A DNA stretch of 64,000 nucleotides, taken from DASYGT01 sp035999365 (lineage in GTDB: Bacteria; Actinomycetota; Actinomycetes; Mycobacteriales; Jatrophihabitantaceae). Under the pieces are notes generated by a model. That model did not search any database. It saw nothing but the letters and a program-made list of their open reading frames with translations, and was not told the origin of the DNA. The DNA lies in assembly GCA_035999365.1 (NCBI GenBank), contig DASYGT010000022.1, positions 1 through 64,000 of the forward strand. The letters are read 5' to 3'. The translations under genes and the position numbers were made by a program. Below are positions 35,066-43,477 of the stretch, one piece after another. How positions within the stretch are numbered: the first letter of the stretch is position 1; every line of letters begins with the position of its first letter.

Positions 35066-35128
35066 TCTACGGACGAATCGTCGGACGCCCCGCCGCCGCT
35101 CCGCGCGAAATGGCGGTCTCTCAGCCCC

Positions 35129-35134
35129 TACGCT
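35129..35134 (+). promoter_or_regulatory. Leaderless-type -10 box
   Basis: TACGCT exactly 6 nt before the GTG at 35141. Confidence 0.55.
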
Positions 35135-35140
35135 GACCCT

Positions 35141-35992
35141 GTGGTTGCCGATGAGGGGGATCTCACGCCTGCGGCCACACCCGCGCCGCGCTCGGTGATC
35201 GAGTTGCTCGCCGACTCCGACCGTCCGGGCGGGTTCCTGCTTCTCATGGATCGGATCCGACAGTCCTACGTCGATCTGGACGATCCGACGTACCTGGATT
35301 TCGAGTACATGCAGGCCTTCGCGGATATCGTCGATGCGCTCGCCGACGGCCCGCTGGCTGTCACGCATATCGGCGGCGGCGCCTGCACGTTCGCACGTTA
35401 TATCGCCGCGACCCGCCCGGGGTCGTCGCAGATCGTGTTGGAACCTGACGTCGCCCTGGCCTCGCTGGTGCGTGCTCAGCTGCCCTTCGCACGTGGAGCC
35501 CGAGTACGCATCCGGCCCGTCGACGGTCGTGGCGGACTGCGTGAGCTCAAACGTGGCAGCGCTGACCTGATCGTGCTCGATGCGTTTCACGGCGGGCGGG
35601 TGCCGCCGGAACTCACCACCGCCGAGTTCTTCGCCGACGCGGCGAGGGTCCTGCGTGAGGACGGTGTGCTGCTCGTCAACGTTGCCGACGGGCCGCCGGG
35701 GACATTCACCCGCAGGCTGGCCGCCGCAGTGCGGATATCCATGCCGCACCTGCTGATCGCCGGAGACTCCTCCGTCGTGCGGCTGCGGCGGTTCGGCAAC
35801 CTTGTCCTGGCCGCTTCGGCCCGGCCGCTTCCCGTCGATGCGGTGCGCACCGCAGCAGCCCGTGCGATGTTCCCCCGCAGCGTGCTCGACGGCACCCGCC
35901 TGGGCGAGTTCGTCAGGTCGGCGACTCCGCTCACCGACGCCGATCCGATGCGGTCACCGGAACCGCCCGAGGAGATGTGGCGTGTCGGGTGA
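35141..35992 (+). CDS. Spermidine-synthase-like (PABS/SpeE fold) protein
   Basis: A 283-residue Rossmann protein: QSYVDLDDPTYLDFEYMQAF, then THIGGGACTFARYIA (SAM/dcSAM loop), IVLEPDVALASLVRAQL, and DLIVLDAFHGGRVPPELTT. This is the spermidine/spermine synthase fold, but the catalytic region is not a clear match to true SpeE, so polyamine synthesis is unproven. Its stop overlaps the start of the next methyltransferase gene. Leaderless promoter at 35129. Confidence 0.75.
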   Translation: MVADEGDLTPAATPAPRSVIELLADSDRPGGFLLLMDRIRQSYVDLDDPTYLDFEYMQAFADIVDALADGPLAVTHIGGGACTFARYIAATRPGSSQIVLEPDVALASLVRAQLPFARGARVRIRPVDGRGGLRELKRGSADLIVLDAFHGGRVPPELTTAEFFADAARVLREDGVLLVNVADGPPGTFTRRLAAAVRISMPHLLIAGDSSVVRLRRFGNLVLAASARPLPVDAVRTAAARAMFPRSVLDGTRLGEFVRSATPLTDADPMRSPEPPEEMWRVG

Positions 35993-36782
35993 CGAACCCG
36001 GGACGATGGTCGCCGTGCCGACGCATGCATCCCGCCCCTATCACGAGCGCGACCGGGCCGAATCCTTCGGATCTATCGCGCAGCAGTACGACCGGTTCCG
36101 GCCGAGCTATCCCGAAGAACTGATCGACGACCTCGTCGCGATCGGGCCTGCGGACGTGCTTGACGTGGGGTGCGGCACGGGCAAGGCAGGCCGGCTGCTT
36201 GCCGAGCGAGGCCTGTCGGTGCTCGGTGTCGAGATCGATGCGCAGATGGCGGCGATCGCCGGCGAGCACGGTCTCGAGGTCGAGGTCGCGTCGTTCGAAC
36301 AGTGGCTTGCCGAAGGTCGCAGGTTCGATCTGCTCATCTGCGGCCAGGCCTGGCACTGGATCAACCCGCAGATCGGCGTGCCCAAGGCGGCGACCGTGCT
36401 CCGTCCCGGCGGCACGGTCGCGCTGTTCTGGAACAGCAGCACGCTGCGCGGCGACGTCGTCGCCCAGCTCGAGGGCGTCTACCGGTACCGGGCTCCGGCG
36501 TTGCTGCCGAGCGGCGAGACGGCCGAGCCGCCGTACGCGGCCGACCTGGAACGTAGCCGGCTGTTCGACAAGCCGTTCACCCGCACCTACGCATGGACGC
36601 AGGAGTACTCGACGAACGAGTGGGTTCAGATGGTGCTGACGCACAGCGACCACCTACTGCTCGCTCCCGGTGTCCGCGACGCTCTCATCAACGACGTCAG
36701 CGACGTCATCGACGCCAACGGTGGGCAGGTCGTGGCCGACTACAGCACGTATGCGGTCTTCGCCCACGTGCCGAGCGCGTGA
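35982..36782 (+). CDS. Class I SAM-dependent methyltransferase
   Basis: A 266-residue methyltransferase: FGSIAQQYDRFRPSYPEELI, motif I VLDVGCGTGKAGRLL, VEIDAQM, and CGQAWHWINPQIGVPKA in motif IV. Related proteins methylate small molecules or lipids; the substrate is not clear. The GTG at 35982 is chosen because GAGGAG lies about 7 nt upstream and it overlaps the previous stop; the ATG at 36006 would shorten the protein by 8 residues. Confidence 0.83.
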   Translation: MSGDEPGTMVAVPTHASRPYHERDRAESFGSIAQQYDRFRPSYPEELIDDLVAIGPADVLDVGCGTGKAGRLLAERGLSVLGVEIDAQMAAIAGEHGLEVEVASFEQWLAEGRRFDLLICGQAWHWINPQIGVPKAATVLRPGGTVALFWNSSTLRGDVVAQLEGVYRYRAPALLPSGETAEPPYAADLERSRLFDKPFTRTYAWTQEYSTNEWVQMVLTHSDHLLLAPGVRDALINDVSDVIDANGGQVVADYSTYAVFAHVPSA

Positions 36783-36816
36783 TGCGTGCGACAGGGGTCG
36801 TGGCAGGCTCGGCGTT

Positions 36817-37143
36817 ATGGAGCTGACGACAATTCCGGATGCGGCGAACATCCTCGGCGTGCCCGTGACACGCGTACATCAGTACTTGCGTGATGGGCAT
36901 CTCGTCGGGCTTCGCGACGCGAACGGCGTCCGGTGTGTGCCGTCGTCGCTGCTGCAGGACGGTGCGATCGTGAAATCGCTGGCGTCGGTGATCACGCAGT
37001 TGCGCGATGCACGCTTCGACGACGACGAGATCATCGAATGGCTCTTCCGTGAGGACGACTCACTGCCGGGAACACCGATCGACGCGCTGCGGGCCAACCG
37101 CGGCAGCGAGGTCAAGCGCCGCGCACAGGTCGCCGGATTCTGA
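36817..37143 (+). CDS. Rv2175c-like helix-turn-helix DNA-binding protein
   Basis: A 108-residue protein with an N-terminal winged HTH (TTIPDAANILGVPVTRVHQYLRDGHLVGLR) and a C-terminal helical part with EIIEWLFREDDSLPGTPIDALR. It matches Rv2175c, a DNA-binding substrate of PknL in M. tuberculosis. The pknL gene lies 1.7 kb away here, separated by two methyltransferase-like genes. The extended N-terminal tail that I recall as phosphorylated in Rv2175c is short here, with only Thr4 and Thr5. CAGGCT lies 7 nt before the ATG. Confidence 0.85.
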   Translation: MELTTIPDAANILGVPVTRVHQYLRDGHLVGLRDANGVRCVPSSLLQDGAIVKSLASVITQLRDARFDDDEIIEWLFREDDSLPGTPIDALRANRGSEVKRRAQVAGF

Positions 37144-37160
37144 CGGCGCCCGATCACTTC

Positions 37161-37493
37161 ATGCGCCACTTCACCTACCTCCTCATCCTTGCCTCGTGCC
37201 TGATCGCGACGCTGCCGCTCGAACTCGTACTCAGAACCCGCGTGTACGCCCGGTGGCACCGATTGCTGCTGGCGTTGGTGCCCTCAGCGGTGCTGTTCGT
37301 CGCCTGGGACCTGTGGGCGATCGGGTCACATGCGTGGAGCTACGACCGGGCCTACATCGTCGGCGTCACGCTGCCTGGTCACCTGCCCGTCGAGGAGTTG
37401 CTGTTCTTCGCGGTGATCCCCACGTGCGCGATCCTGACGCTCGAGGCAGTGCGCGCACGGCGCCCGCACTGGAGCTTCGGGGACGAGCCGTGA
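37161..37493 (+). CDS. crtYc: Lycopene cyclase subunit, CrtYc type
   Basis: A 110-residue membrane protein with three helices and the heterodimeric lycopene-cyclase signature: FTYLLILASCL, FVAWDLWAIGSHAWSYD and LPVEELLFFAVIP. It needs the partner encoded by the overlapping next gene. With it, lycopene ends are cyclised; beta-rings are most likely because no crtEb or lycopene elongase is nearby. Confidence 0.9.
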   Translation: MRHFTYLLILASCLIATLPLELVLRTRVYARWHRLLLALVPSAVLFVAWDLWAIGSHAWSYDRAYIVGVTLPGHLPVEELLFFAVIPTCAILTLEAVRARRPHWSFGDEP

Positions 37494-37846
37494 ACTACAC
37501 GCTCACCGCGCTGATCGCCGTTGGGGCCGCGTTGGTGTATGACCTGGCGGTAGCCCGCACTCGGTTGACCGGCCGGAAGTCGTTCTGGACGGCGTACGCC
37601 ATCGTGCTCGGCTTCCAACTGGTGGTGAACGGCCTGCTGACCGGGCTTCGTGTCGTTCGCTACAACAGCAGGAGCATTCTCGGCTGGCGCATCGCCTACG
37701 CGCCGGTCGAAGATCTTCTCTTCGGCTTCGCTCTGGTACTCGTCACCCTGACGACCTGGGTCTGGCTCGGGCGTCACGCCGCGACCGACGTGCCGAGAGC
37801 AGACCGCCCACCCCCACCACGGCGCGGCGTGGCACGCCGACGCTGA
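37490..37846 (+). CDS. crtYd: Lycopene cyclase subunit, CrtYd type
   Basis: A 118-residue membrane protein, partner of CrtYc: GWRIAYAPVEDLLFGFALVLVTL carries the second PxE(D)LLF-type motif. The GTG overlaps the crtYc stop (GTGA). The C-terminal 35 residues are Pro/Arg-rich and are encoded opposite the end of crtB: the two genes converge and overlap by 104 bp. Confidence 0.88.
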   Translation: MNYTLTALIAVGAALVYDLAVARTRLTGRKSFWTAYAIVLGFQLVVNGLLTGLRVVRYNSRSILGWRIAYAPVEDLLFGFALVLVTLTTWVWLGRHAATDVPRADRPPPPRRGVARRR

Positions 37847-38699
37847 TCCGTCGGTCGAAGACGTCGTAGTTGCGCCGCTCCACCTCGTCGAGTATCTGTT
37901 CGTAGAGATTCAGCGCAGTGCGCAGGCAGTCGCGCGATGTCGGGTCGACGAGAGCAATTCCACGTTGCGCGCCGCGGTACAGCGCACGCGCACGCTCGAT
38001 CTCCGATGCCAGCAGGTTCCGGATGGGTTCGTCCACCCGCCGCAGCTGCAGGCGATCGCGGTCCACACCGAACAGCGCGAGAGATTCCTGCGGCAGGTAG
38101 ATGCGCCCGCGGTCGAGATCCTCGCCGACGTCACGGATGAAGTTCGTGAGCTGAAAGGCTGTCGCCAGGTCCACGGCGGGGGCCTCGAGTTCATCCCACC
38201 GAACGTCTTCGCCCGCGCGCCCCAAGATGGGCAGCATCTGCAGTCCGATCACTGCCGCCGAGCCCCACATGTAGGCCGCAAGGTCTTCGTACGTCTCGTA
38301 CGACGTCACCGTGAGGTCCATTCGCATCGCATCCAGGAAGTCGGCGAAGTAGGAAACGGGCAGCTCCCATCGTGTGATCGTGTCGATGACGGCCCGACTC
38401 ACCGGATCGCTGGTCGAGCGCCAGTCGAGATCGGCCAGGAACTCCTCGCTCCAGTGGGTGAAGCGCTCGCTGCGTTGCGTGCTCGTCAATGCGGGATCGA
38501 GGTCGTCGACGATGTCGTCGACATGCCTCGCAAAGCCGTACAGCGCGTGCACGAACGGGCGCTTGACCGGTGGCAGCAGCAGCGTCGCGAGAAAATACGT
38601 GCGGCCGTGTCGAGCGTTGATGCGCCGGCACAGCCGGTAGCTCTCCCGCAGCGCGGGATCGCCGATGCCCGCCGCGTCCAGCTCGCTGGACGCAGTCAT
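37743..38699 (-). CDS. crtB: Phytoene synthase
   Basis: A 318-residue enzyme condensing two geranylgeranyl-PP to phytoene. Both Asp-rich motifs are present: DDIVDD near residue 61 and QLTNFIRDVGEDLDRGR with the second metal site, plus YCYG-like ALYGFARHVDD. It overlaps the crtI stop by 4 nt (ATGA), giving a crtE-crtI-crtB order. The Arg-rich last 20 residues are encoded opposite crtYd and may be dispensable. Confidence 0.93.
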   Translation of the reverse strand: MTASSELDAAGIGDPALRESYRLCRRINARHGRTYFLATLLLPPVKRPFVHALYGFARHVDDIVDDLDPALTSTQRSERFTHWSEEFLADLDWRSTSDPVSRAVIDTITRWELPVSYFADFLDAMRMDLTVTSYETYEDLAAYMWGSAAVIGLQMLPILGRAGEDVRWDELEAPAVDLATAFQLTNFIRDVGEDLDRGRIYLPQESLALFGVDRDRLQLRRVDEPIRNLLASEIERARALYRGAQRGIALVDPTSRDCLRTALNLYEQILDEVERRNYDVFDRRISVGVPRRAVVGVGGLLSARRSRRDARARPRSSG

Positions 38700-40201
38700 G
38701 CGACCGACGGTCCGAGCGCTCCGGTGATCCGTTGCGCCGCCAGACGCCCGGAGATGAGAACCATCGGCACCCCCACGCCGGGCTGCGTATTCGATCCGCA
38801 GAAGACGAGATTCTCGACACGCCGGTCAAGGGTGGGTGCCCGGAACGGTCCCGTCTGCCGGAAGGAGTGCGCGGCCGCGAACGGCGCTCCAGCGGCGAGG
38901 CCCTGCGCGCGCCAGTCGGCCGGTGTCACCAGGTGCTCGCATTCGATGCCCGCGCCGAAGCCCGGATACCCGCGGGCCTCCAGGGTGTCGACGATCTGAT
39001 CGCGGTAGGCCTTCGCGCCGTCGGCCCAGTCGACTGCGGCGCGCCCGGCCGTGTTCGGCGCCGGGAACAATGCGTAGTAGGTGTGGCGTCCGGCGGGCGC
39101 GAGCGACGGGTCGGTGCGGGTGGGATTGGTCAGCAGGAAGGACGGATCGCTCATCAGCTCGCCACGGTCGATGATCTGCCGGAACGTCTCGCCCCACGCC
39201 GTTCCGAAATTGATCGTGTGATGCGCGAGCTCCTCGAACGACGCACTTGATCCGGCGTGCAGTACGACGGCCGACGGTGAATATTTCAGCCGACGCAGCC
39301 GCCGGGGCGCATAGCCCGGCGGTAGGAGTTCGTCATAGGCCGTCGGCAGGTCGGCGTTCACCACGACGACGTCAGCAGGTATGCGATCGCCGTCGGAAGT
39401 GATCACCGCACTTGCCCGGCCGCCGGCAACTTCGATCCTGGCGACGGTGGTGTTCATACGGAACCGAACGCCGTGCGCCGACGCCGCGGCGGCGAGAGCA
39501 CGCGGCACCTCGTGCATGCCGCCGACGGGAAAGTAGACGCCGCGCACGCAGTCCATGTAGGTGATGACCGCGTAGATTGCGAGGGCGTCGTCCGGCGCCA
39601 GCCCGGCGTACATGGACTGGAACGAGAACAAGCGGCGCAACCGCTCGTCCTGGAAGTACTGCGCGACCTTCGGCCCGAGGCGGCGGAACCCCCCCATCGC
39701 GGTGAGGCGGGCGAGCGGTGCGCCGAGCAGGGCAAACGGAGAGTCGAGGTTGCGTTCGATGAAGTGGGGCATCTCGACCTCGTACAGCGAGCGCAGGTAT
39801 GCGACGAACCGCCGGTAGCCGTCGGCATCGGCAGCCGAGCAGTGTGTCGCGATCTCGTCGGTCATGGCGTCGACGTCAGCCCGTACGTCGATGGTGCTGC
39901 CGTCGGCGAACCGCGCGCGGTAGGCAGGATCGAGGCGACGCAGCGTGAGCCAGTCGGCCATGTCCTCACCGACGGCGGCGAAGGCGTCAGCCACCAATTC
40001 GGGCATCGTCAGCACGGTCGGGCCGGTGTCGAAGCGATAGCCGTGGTCGCGAATCAGCCCCGCGCGTCCGCCGACGACCGCCTCACGTTCGACAACAGTG
40101 ACGTTGCGGGCCGCGCCTGCCAGCTGTAGCGCCGCGGAGAGCCCGCCCAGTCCGGCGCCGATGACGACGACCGACTGGGTCGATCCGGGAACGGTGCGCA
40201 T
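38696..40201 (-). CDS. crtI: Phytoene desaturase
   Basis: A 501-residue FAD enzyme that desaturates phytoene to lycopene. N-terminal dinucleotide fold VVIGAGLGGLSAALQLAGAA with VVEREAVVGGRAG, then GYRFDTGPTVLTMPELV, and the C-terminal FCGSNTQPGVGVPMVLISGRLAA signature. TAACCT at 40210-40215 lies 8 nt before the ATG. Its start is 66 nt after the crtE stop. Confidence 0.95.
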   Translation of the reverse strand: MRTVPGSTQSVVVIGAGLGGLSAALQLAGAARNVTVVEREAVVGGRAGLIRDHGYRFDTGPTVLTMPELVADAFAAVGEDMADWLTLRRLDPAYRARFADGSTIDVRADVDAMTDEIATHCSAADADGYRRFVAYLRSLYEVEMPHFIERNLDSPFALLGAPLARLTAMGGFRRLGPKVAQYFQDERLRRLFSFQSMYAGLAPDDALAIYAVITYMDCVRGVYFPVGGMHEVPRALAAAASAHGVRFRMNTTVARIEVAGGRASAVITSDGDRIPADVVVVNADLPTAYDELLPPGYAPRRLRRLKYSPSAVVLHAGSSASFEELAHHTINFGTAWGETFRQIIDRGELMSDPSFLLTNPTRTDPSLAPAGRHTYYALFPAPNTAGRAAVDWADGAKAYRDQIVDTLEARGYPGFGAGIECEHLVTPADWRAQGLAAGAPFAAAHSFRQTGPFRAPTLDRRVENLVFCGSNTQPGVGVPMVLISGRLAAQRITGALGPSVA

Positions 40202-40267
40202 CGTGTTCGAGGTTACTGAGCGCCCCCGTCGTCCCGAACCGCGGGCGGCAACGACATGGCGGACCCC

Positions 40268-41335
40268 TCAGGTGCGCCGCTCGGTGGCCGCCACCGCGAG
40301 CTGGTCGAGCGCCTCCTGCGCGTCGGTGCTCAGCGCATCGGTGCGCAACGCGGCGCGCGCCTCGTCAGCCCGTTGAACGATCCTGTGCTCGACGAGGTCG
40401 AGGGCTCCCGTGCCGACGATGAGATCTCGCAGCGCGTCGATCTGTGCCTCGTCGAGGACTCCGCGCGCGAACGTGTCACGGATGAAGCCGGCGTCGACGG
40501 CCGACGCGCGCTGCATCGTCAGCGCGATCAGCAACGTGCGCTTGCCTTCGCGCAGGTCGTCACCTGCCGGCTTGCCAGTCACGACCGGGTCGCCGAAAAC
40601 GCCGAGTACGTCGTCGCGCAGTTGGAATGCCTCTCCGAGCGGGACCCCGTACGCGGTGAGTGCCGAGAAGACGGCAGGACCGGCACCGGCTGCGGCAGCA
40701 CCGAGATGCAGTGGACCTTCGACGGTGTACTTGCTTGTCTTGAACTTGGCGACACGCAGTGCGTCTTCGGCGGAGAATTCGCCCCGCGCCTGGACGAGCA
40801 CGTCGAGGTACTGACCCGCCATCACCAATTCGCGCATGTCGTCCCAGACCCGGCGTACTGCCGGTCGGACCGGCCCGGGCAGATCGGCAGACGCGAACAG
40901 CGCGTCGGCCCACGACAGCAGCAGGTCGCCGAGCAGGATGGCCGCGGCCGTGCCGAATGCTTCGGGGTCGCCGGTCCATCCGGACGCGCGGTGCAGTTCG
41001 GCGAAGGCGTGGTGCGCCGATGGCCGCCCGCGCCGCGTTGCCGACGCATCCATGACGTCGTCGTGGATCAAGGCGCACGCATGCAGCAACTCCAAGCTGG
41101 CCGCGGCCACGACGAGCGCCGTGTCGTCCTCCGCTGCGTCCCGGACCGATCGCCAGCCCCAGTACGCGAAGCTCGGACGCAGCCGCTTGCCGCCGTCGAG
41201 CACGAAAGTCCGCGCGGCATCGGCCACGGCTGTGATGTCCGCGCCGACCTCGGACAGCGAGTCGTCGCGCGAGTCTATGAAGGCCGCCAACACGGTGTCG
41301 ACGCGCTTGAGCAAGGCGTCAACGGGCCAGGTCAC
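40268..41335 (-). CDS. crtE: Geranylgeranyl diphosphate synthase (trans-polyprenyl synthase)
   Basis: A 355-residue prenyltransferase supplying GGPP. GGKRLRPSF, first Asp-rich motif HDDVMD (DDxxD), GDLLLSWAD, TSKYTVEGPLHLGA and second motif FQLRDDVLGVFGD are visible. In M. tuberculosis the equivalent position is idsA2 (Rv2173), also divergent from metF. TAATGT at 41343-41348 lies 7 nt before the GTG at 41335. Confidence 0.92.
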   Translation of the reverse strand: MTWPVDALLKRVDTVLAAFIDSRDDSLSEVGADITAVADAARTFVLDGGKRLRPSFAYWGWRSVRDAAEDDTALVVAAASLELLHACALIHDDVMDASATRRGRPSAHHAFAELHRASGWTGDPEAFGTAAAILLGDLLLSWADALFASADLPGPVRPAVRRVWDDMRELVMAGQYLDVLVQARGEFSAEDALRVAKFKTSKYTVEGPLHLGAAAAGAGPAVFSALTAYGVPLGEAFQLRDDVLGVFGDPVVTGKPAGDDLREGKRTLLIALTMQRASAVDAGFIRDTFARGVLDEAQIDALRDLIVGTGALDLVEHRIVQRADEARAALRTDALSTDAQEALDQLAVAATERRT

Positions 41336-41342
41336 GCGCCGG

Positions 41343-41352
41343 ACATTACGCT
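41343..41352. promoter_or_regulatory. Overlapping divergent -10 boxes of crtE and metF
   Basis: On the minus strand TAATGT (41343-41348) is 7 nt before the crtE GTG. On the plus strand TACGCT (41347-41352) is 7 nt before the metF ATG. The two boxes share 2 bp, and the two start codons are 24 nt apart, so both mRNAs should be leaderless and each -35 would lie in the other gene. Confidence 0.65.
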
Positions 41353-41359
41353 GGTGACC

Positions 41360-42244
41360 ATGGTGCGTACGGTGCGGGACTGTCTGGCGGAGGGGCGGCC
41401 GACGCTGTCGTTCGAGTTCTTCCCACCGCGCACGGAGCAGGACGAGCAGCGTATGTGGCGTTCGATTCGCGAACTCGAGTCCCTGCAGCCGTCATTCGTG
41501 TCCGTCACCTACGGCGCCGGTGGCTCGACCCGCGACCGCACCATCGAGATCACCGAGCGCATCTTCGCCGACACGACGATGATGCCGGTCGCGCATCTCA
41601 CGGCCGTCGATCACTCTGTGGCCGAGCTCCGCGGGATCGTCGGGCGGTTCGCCGACGCAGGCATCGTGAACATGCTGGCGTTGCGCGGTGACCCGCCGGG
41701 CGATCCGAACGGAGAATGGAAGCAGCATCCCGAAGGCGTGGCGTATGCGTCCGATCTGGTCGAACTGCTGCGCGCGCACGGGGACTTCTGCATCGGCGTC
41801 GCCGCCTTCCCGTACAAGCATCCGCGATCTTCCTCGGTCGAATCCGACACCGAGTGGTTCGTCGCCAAATGCCGGGCCGGCGCCGACTACGCGATCACGC
41901 AGATGTTCTTCGATGCTGACGATTACCTGCGACTGCGCGACCGTGTCGCCGTCGCCGGGTGTGAGGTGCCGATCATCCCGGGGATCATGCCGGTGACGAA
42001 CATGGCGACGATCGCACGCTCCGAGCAGTTGTCGGGCGCGCCATTCCCGGCGGGGCTCGGTGCGAAGTTCGAGGCGGTCGCCGATGACGCGGCGGCGGTG
42101 CGTGAGCTCGGCATTGCCGAAGCGATCAGGCTGGCGCAGCGCCTCCTGGACGAGGGTGCACCCGGACTGCACTTCATCACGATGAACTTCGCCAAGGCCA
42201 CCCGCGAGGTGCTGGCCGAGGTGTCGATGCCTGCCGCCGTCTGA
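41360..42244 (+). CDS. metF: 5,10-methylenetetrahydrofolate reductase
   Basis: A 294-residue flavoenzyme making 5-methyl-THF for methionine synthesis. LSFEFFPPRTEQDE, VSVTYGAGGSTRDRT, HLTAVDHSVAEL, LALRGDPPGDP, PYKHPRSSSVESD, QMFFDADDYLRL and PGIMPVTN are all present. A GTG at 41354 is a possible start, but the ATG at 41360 fits the 7-nt spacing from TACGCT. It converges on the GNAT gene with a 3-nt gap. Confidence 0.94.
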   Translation: MVRTVRDCLAEGRPTLSFEFFPPRTEQDEQRMWRSIRELESLQPSFVSVTYGAGGSTRDRTIEITERIFADTTMMPVAHLTAVDHSVAELRGIVGRFADAGIVNMLALRGDPPGDPNGEWKQHPEGVAYASDLVELLRAHGDFCIGVAAFPYKHPRSSSVESDTEWFVAKCRAGADYAITQMFFDADDYLRLRDRVAVAGCEVPIIPGIMPVTNMATIARSEQLSGAPFPAGLGAKFEAVADDAAAVRELGIAEAIRLAQRLLDEGAPGLHFITMNFAKATREVLAEVSMPAAV

Positions 42245-42247
42245 CTC

Positions 42248-42823
42248 TCAGGCGGTGCGCGGCGCCTCGAGCGGCAGTCGGGCGCCGAGCACCGCGAACG
42301 GGCGGGTGTCACCGGGGAACAGGTAGTGGCGAGCGAGGTCGACGAAGCTCAGGCCGCGATACATCCGGAACGCCCGCGTGTCTGCGTCCGGTGTCGACAG
42401 CAGGACGGCTCGATGTCGAATGTCCCCGGTCAACTGCAGCAGCAGGTCGCGACCGATGCCACAGCCCTGGTACTCGGGCAGTACATGCAGTTCGGAGAGT
42501 TCGAAGGAATCGGTGAGCCAGTCGCCGGCCATCTGTGGTGACATCGCACGGCGCACGAGGTCGTGCCACCACTGGCCGGGCATCGTGGTGTAGCCGTACC
42601 CGAACCCGACGAATCGGCCGTCGCCGGTGAGCGCCGCGCGACAGGCGAATCCTTCGTTGCGCGCGTGCCGCCGGGCAGTGACCGCCCGCTGCGCGCCGGC
42701 GTGGGACGGGTACTCCATCGCCTGGACGTAGATGTGCATGGCGTCGTCGACGCCGGCGGCGAATTCACGCCCCGTCCAGGAGACGATCTCGACGCTCGCC
42801 TGGGATTGCCCCGCCGCCTCCAT
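42248..42823 (-). CDS. GNAT acetyltransferase (Rv2170-like)
   Basis: A 191-residue GNAT domain: FELSELHVLPEYQGCGIGRDLLLQL contains the acetyl-CoA loop (Q-x-x-G-x-G), and MYRGLSFVDLARHYLFPGD closes the fold. Position agrees with Rv2170, reported as a lysine acetyltransferase in M. tuberculosis. The ATG at 42823 is chosen although its ribosome-binding site is weak; the open frame continues to 42937 without good starts. Confidence 0.8.
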   Translation of the reverse strand: MEAAGQSQASVEIVSWTGREFAAGVDDAMHIYVQAMEYPSHAGAQRAVTARRHARNEGFACRAALTGDGRFVGFGYGYTTMPGQWWHDLVRRAMSPQMAGDWLTDSFELSELHVLPEYQGCGIGRDLLLQLTGDIRHRAVLLSTPDADTRAFRMYRGLSFVDLARHYLFPGDTRPFAVLGARLPLEAPRTA

Positions 42824-42961
42824 CAGACGATGGTGCCGTACCGGGCTGGCCCGGCGCACTGGCGACCACCTGGTCGCACATGACATTCGGCGCGAATCGG
42901 CATCATGCGTCGATCTTCGTCCGGCATGCACAGGCAACCCTCACGCGCAGCTCATGGGGTT

Positions 42962-43429
42962 TCACGCCACCTCAGCCGGAAGGCCATGCGTCAAGCGCAG
43001 CAATTCGGCATAGGTGGTCGGGAAGACCGCGTGCGGGATGCCGCCGGCCGCCCAGATCTGCGGGTAGGCGGCCAGCGCTGTGTCGATCAGCGTGGGGATG
43101 GGCGCGGGATGCGCGACGGGGGCGACCCCGCCGATGCGTTGCCCCGTTGCCGCGTACACGAAATCGGCGTCGGCCCGAGAGAGGGAGGCGGTGCCGGCGG
43201 CCGTGGCAGCGCAGGCGGTGTCGACGCGATGTGCACCGCTGGTCATCACCAGCAATGCGGTCTGCTCGGCCGTCATGAAGATCAGCGAGTTCGCGATGGC
43301 GCCGATCTCGACACCGAGTTGTGCGGCAGCGGCAGCGGCGGTTGGCGCCGCCTCGCCGAGTAGCCGCACCCGGCCGGGCACCCCTGCCTGCTCCAGAACG
43401 GCGTTCACCGCGAGGCAATTGGGATGCAT
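42962..43429 (-). CDS. YbaK/EbsC-family aminoacyl-tRNA deacylase domain protein
   Basis: A 155-residue protein of the YbaK/ProX editing family: PGRVRLLGEAAPTAAAAAAQLG, IANSLIFMTAEQTALLVMTSG, RADADFVYAATGQRIGGVAPVAHP and the end GLP region. Family members deacylate misacylated tRNA such as Cys-tRNA(Pro). TAGCGT at 43437-43442 is 7 nt before the ATG at 43429, so this start is preferred over the GTG at 43438 that lies inside the box. Confidence 0.85.
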   Translation of the reverse strand: MHPNCLAVNAVLEQAGVPGRVRLLGEAAPTAAAAAAQLGVEIGAIANSLIFMTAEQTALLVMTSGAHRVDTACAATAAGTASLSRADADFVYAATGQRIGGVAPVAHPAPIPTLIDTALAAYPQIWAAGGIPHAVFPTTYAELLRLTHGLPAEVA

Positions 43430-43477
43430 GCGCAGCACGCTACCGACCCGTCCGGCCGAGTCGATCAGTCAGGACGA

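Noticed and set aside
34346..35140. Upstream extension of the spermidine-synthase-like frame
   Set aside because: Antisense to the PknL kinase domain; the GTG at 35141 has a -10 box exactly 6 nt upstream.
40256..41359. Upstream extension of the metF frame by 368 codons
   Set aside because: It is antisense to crtE; the MetF family begins at the ATG at 41360, which also has a well-placed -10 box.
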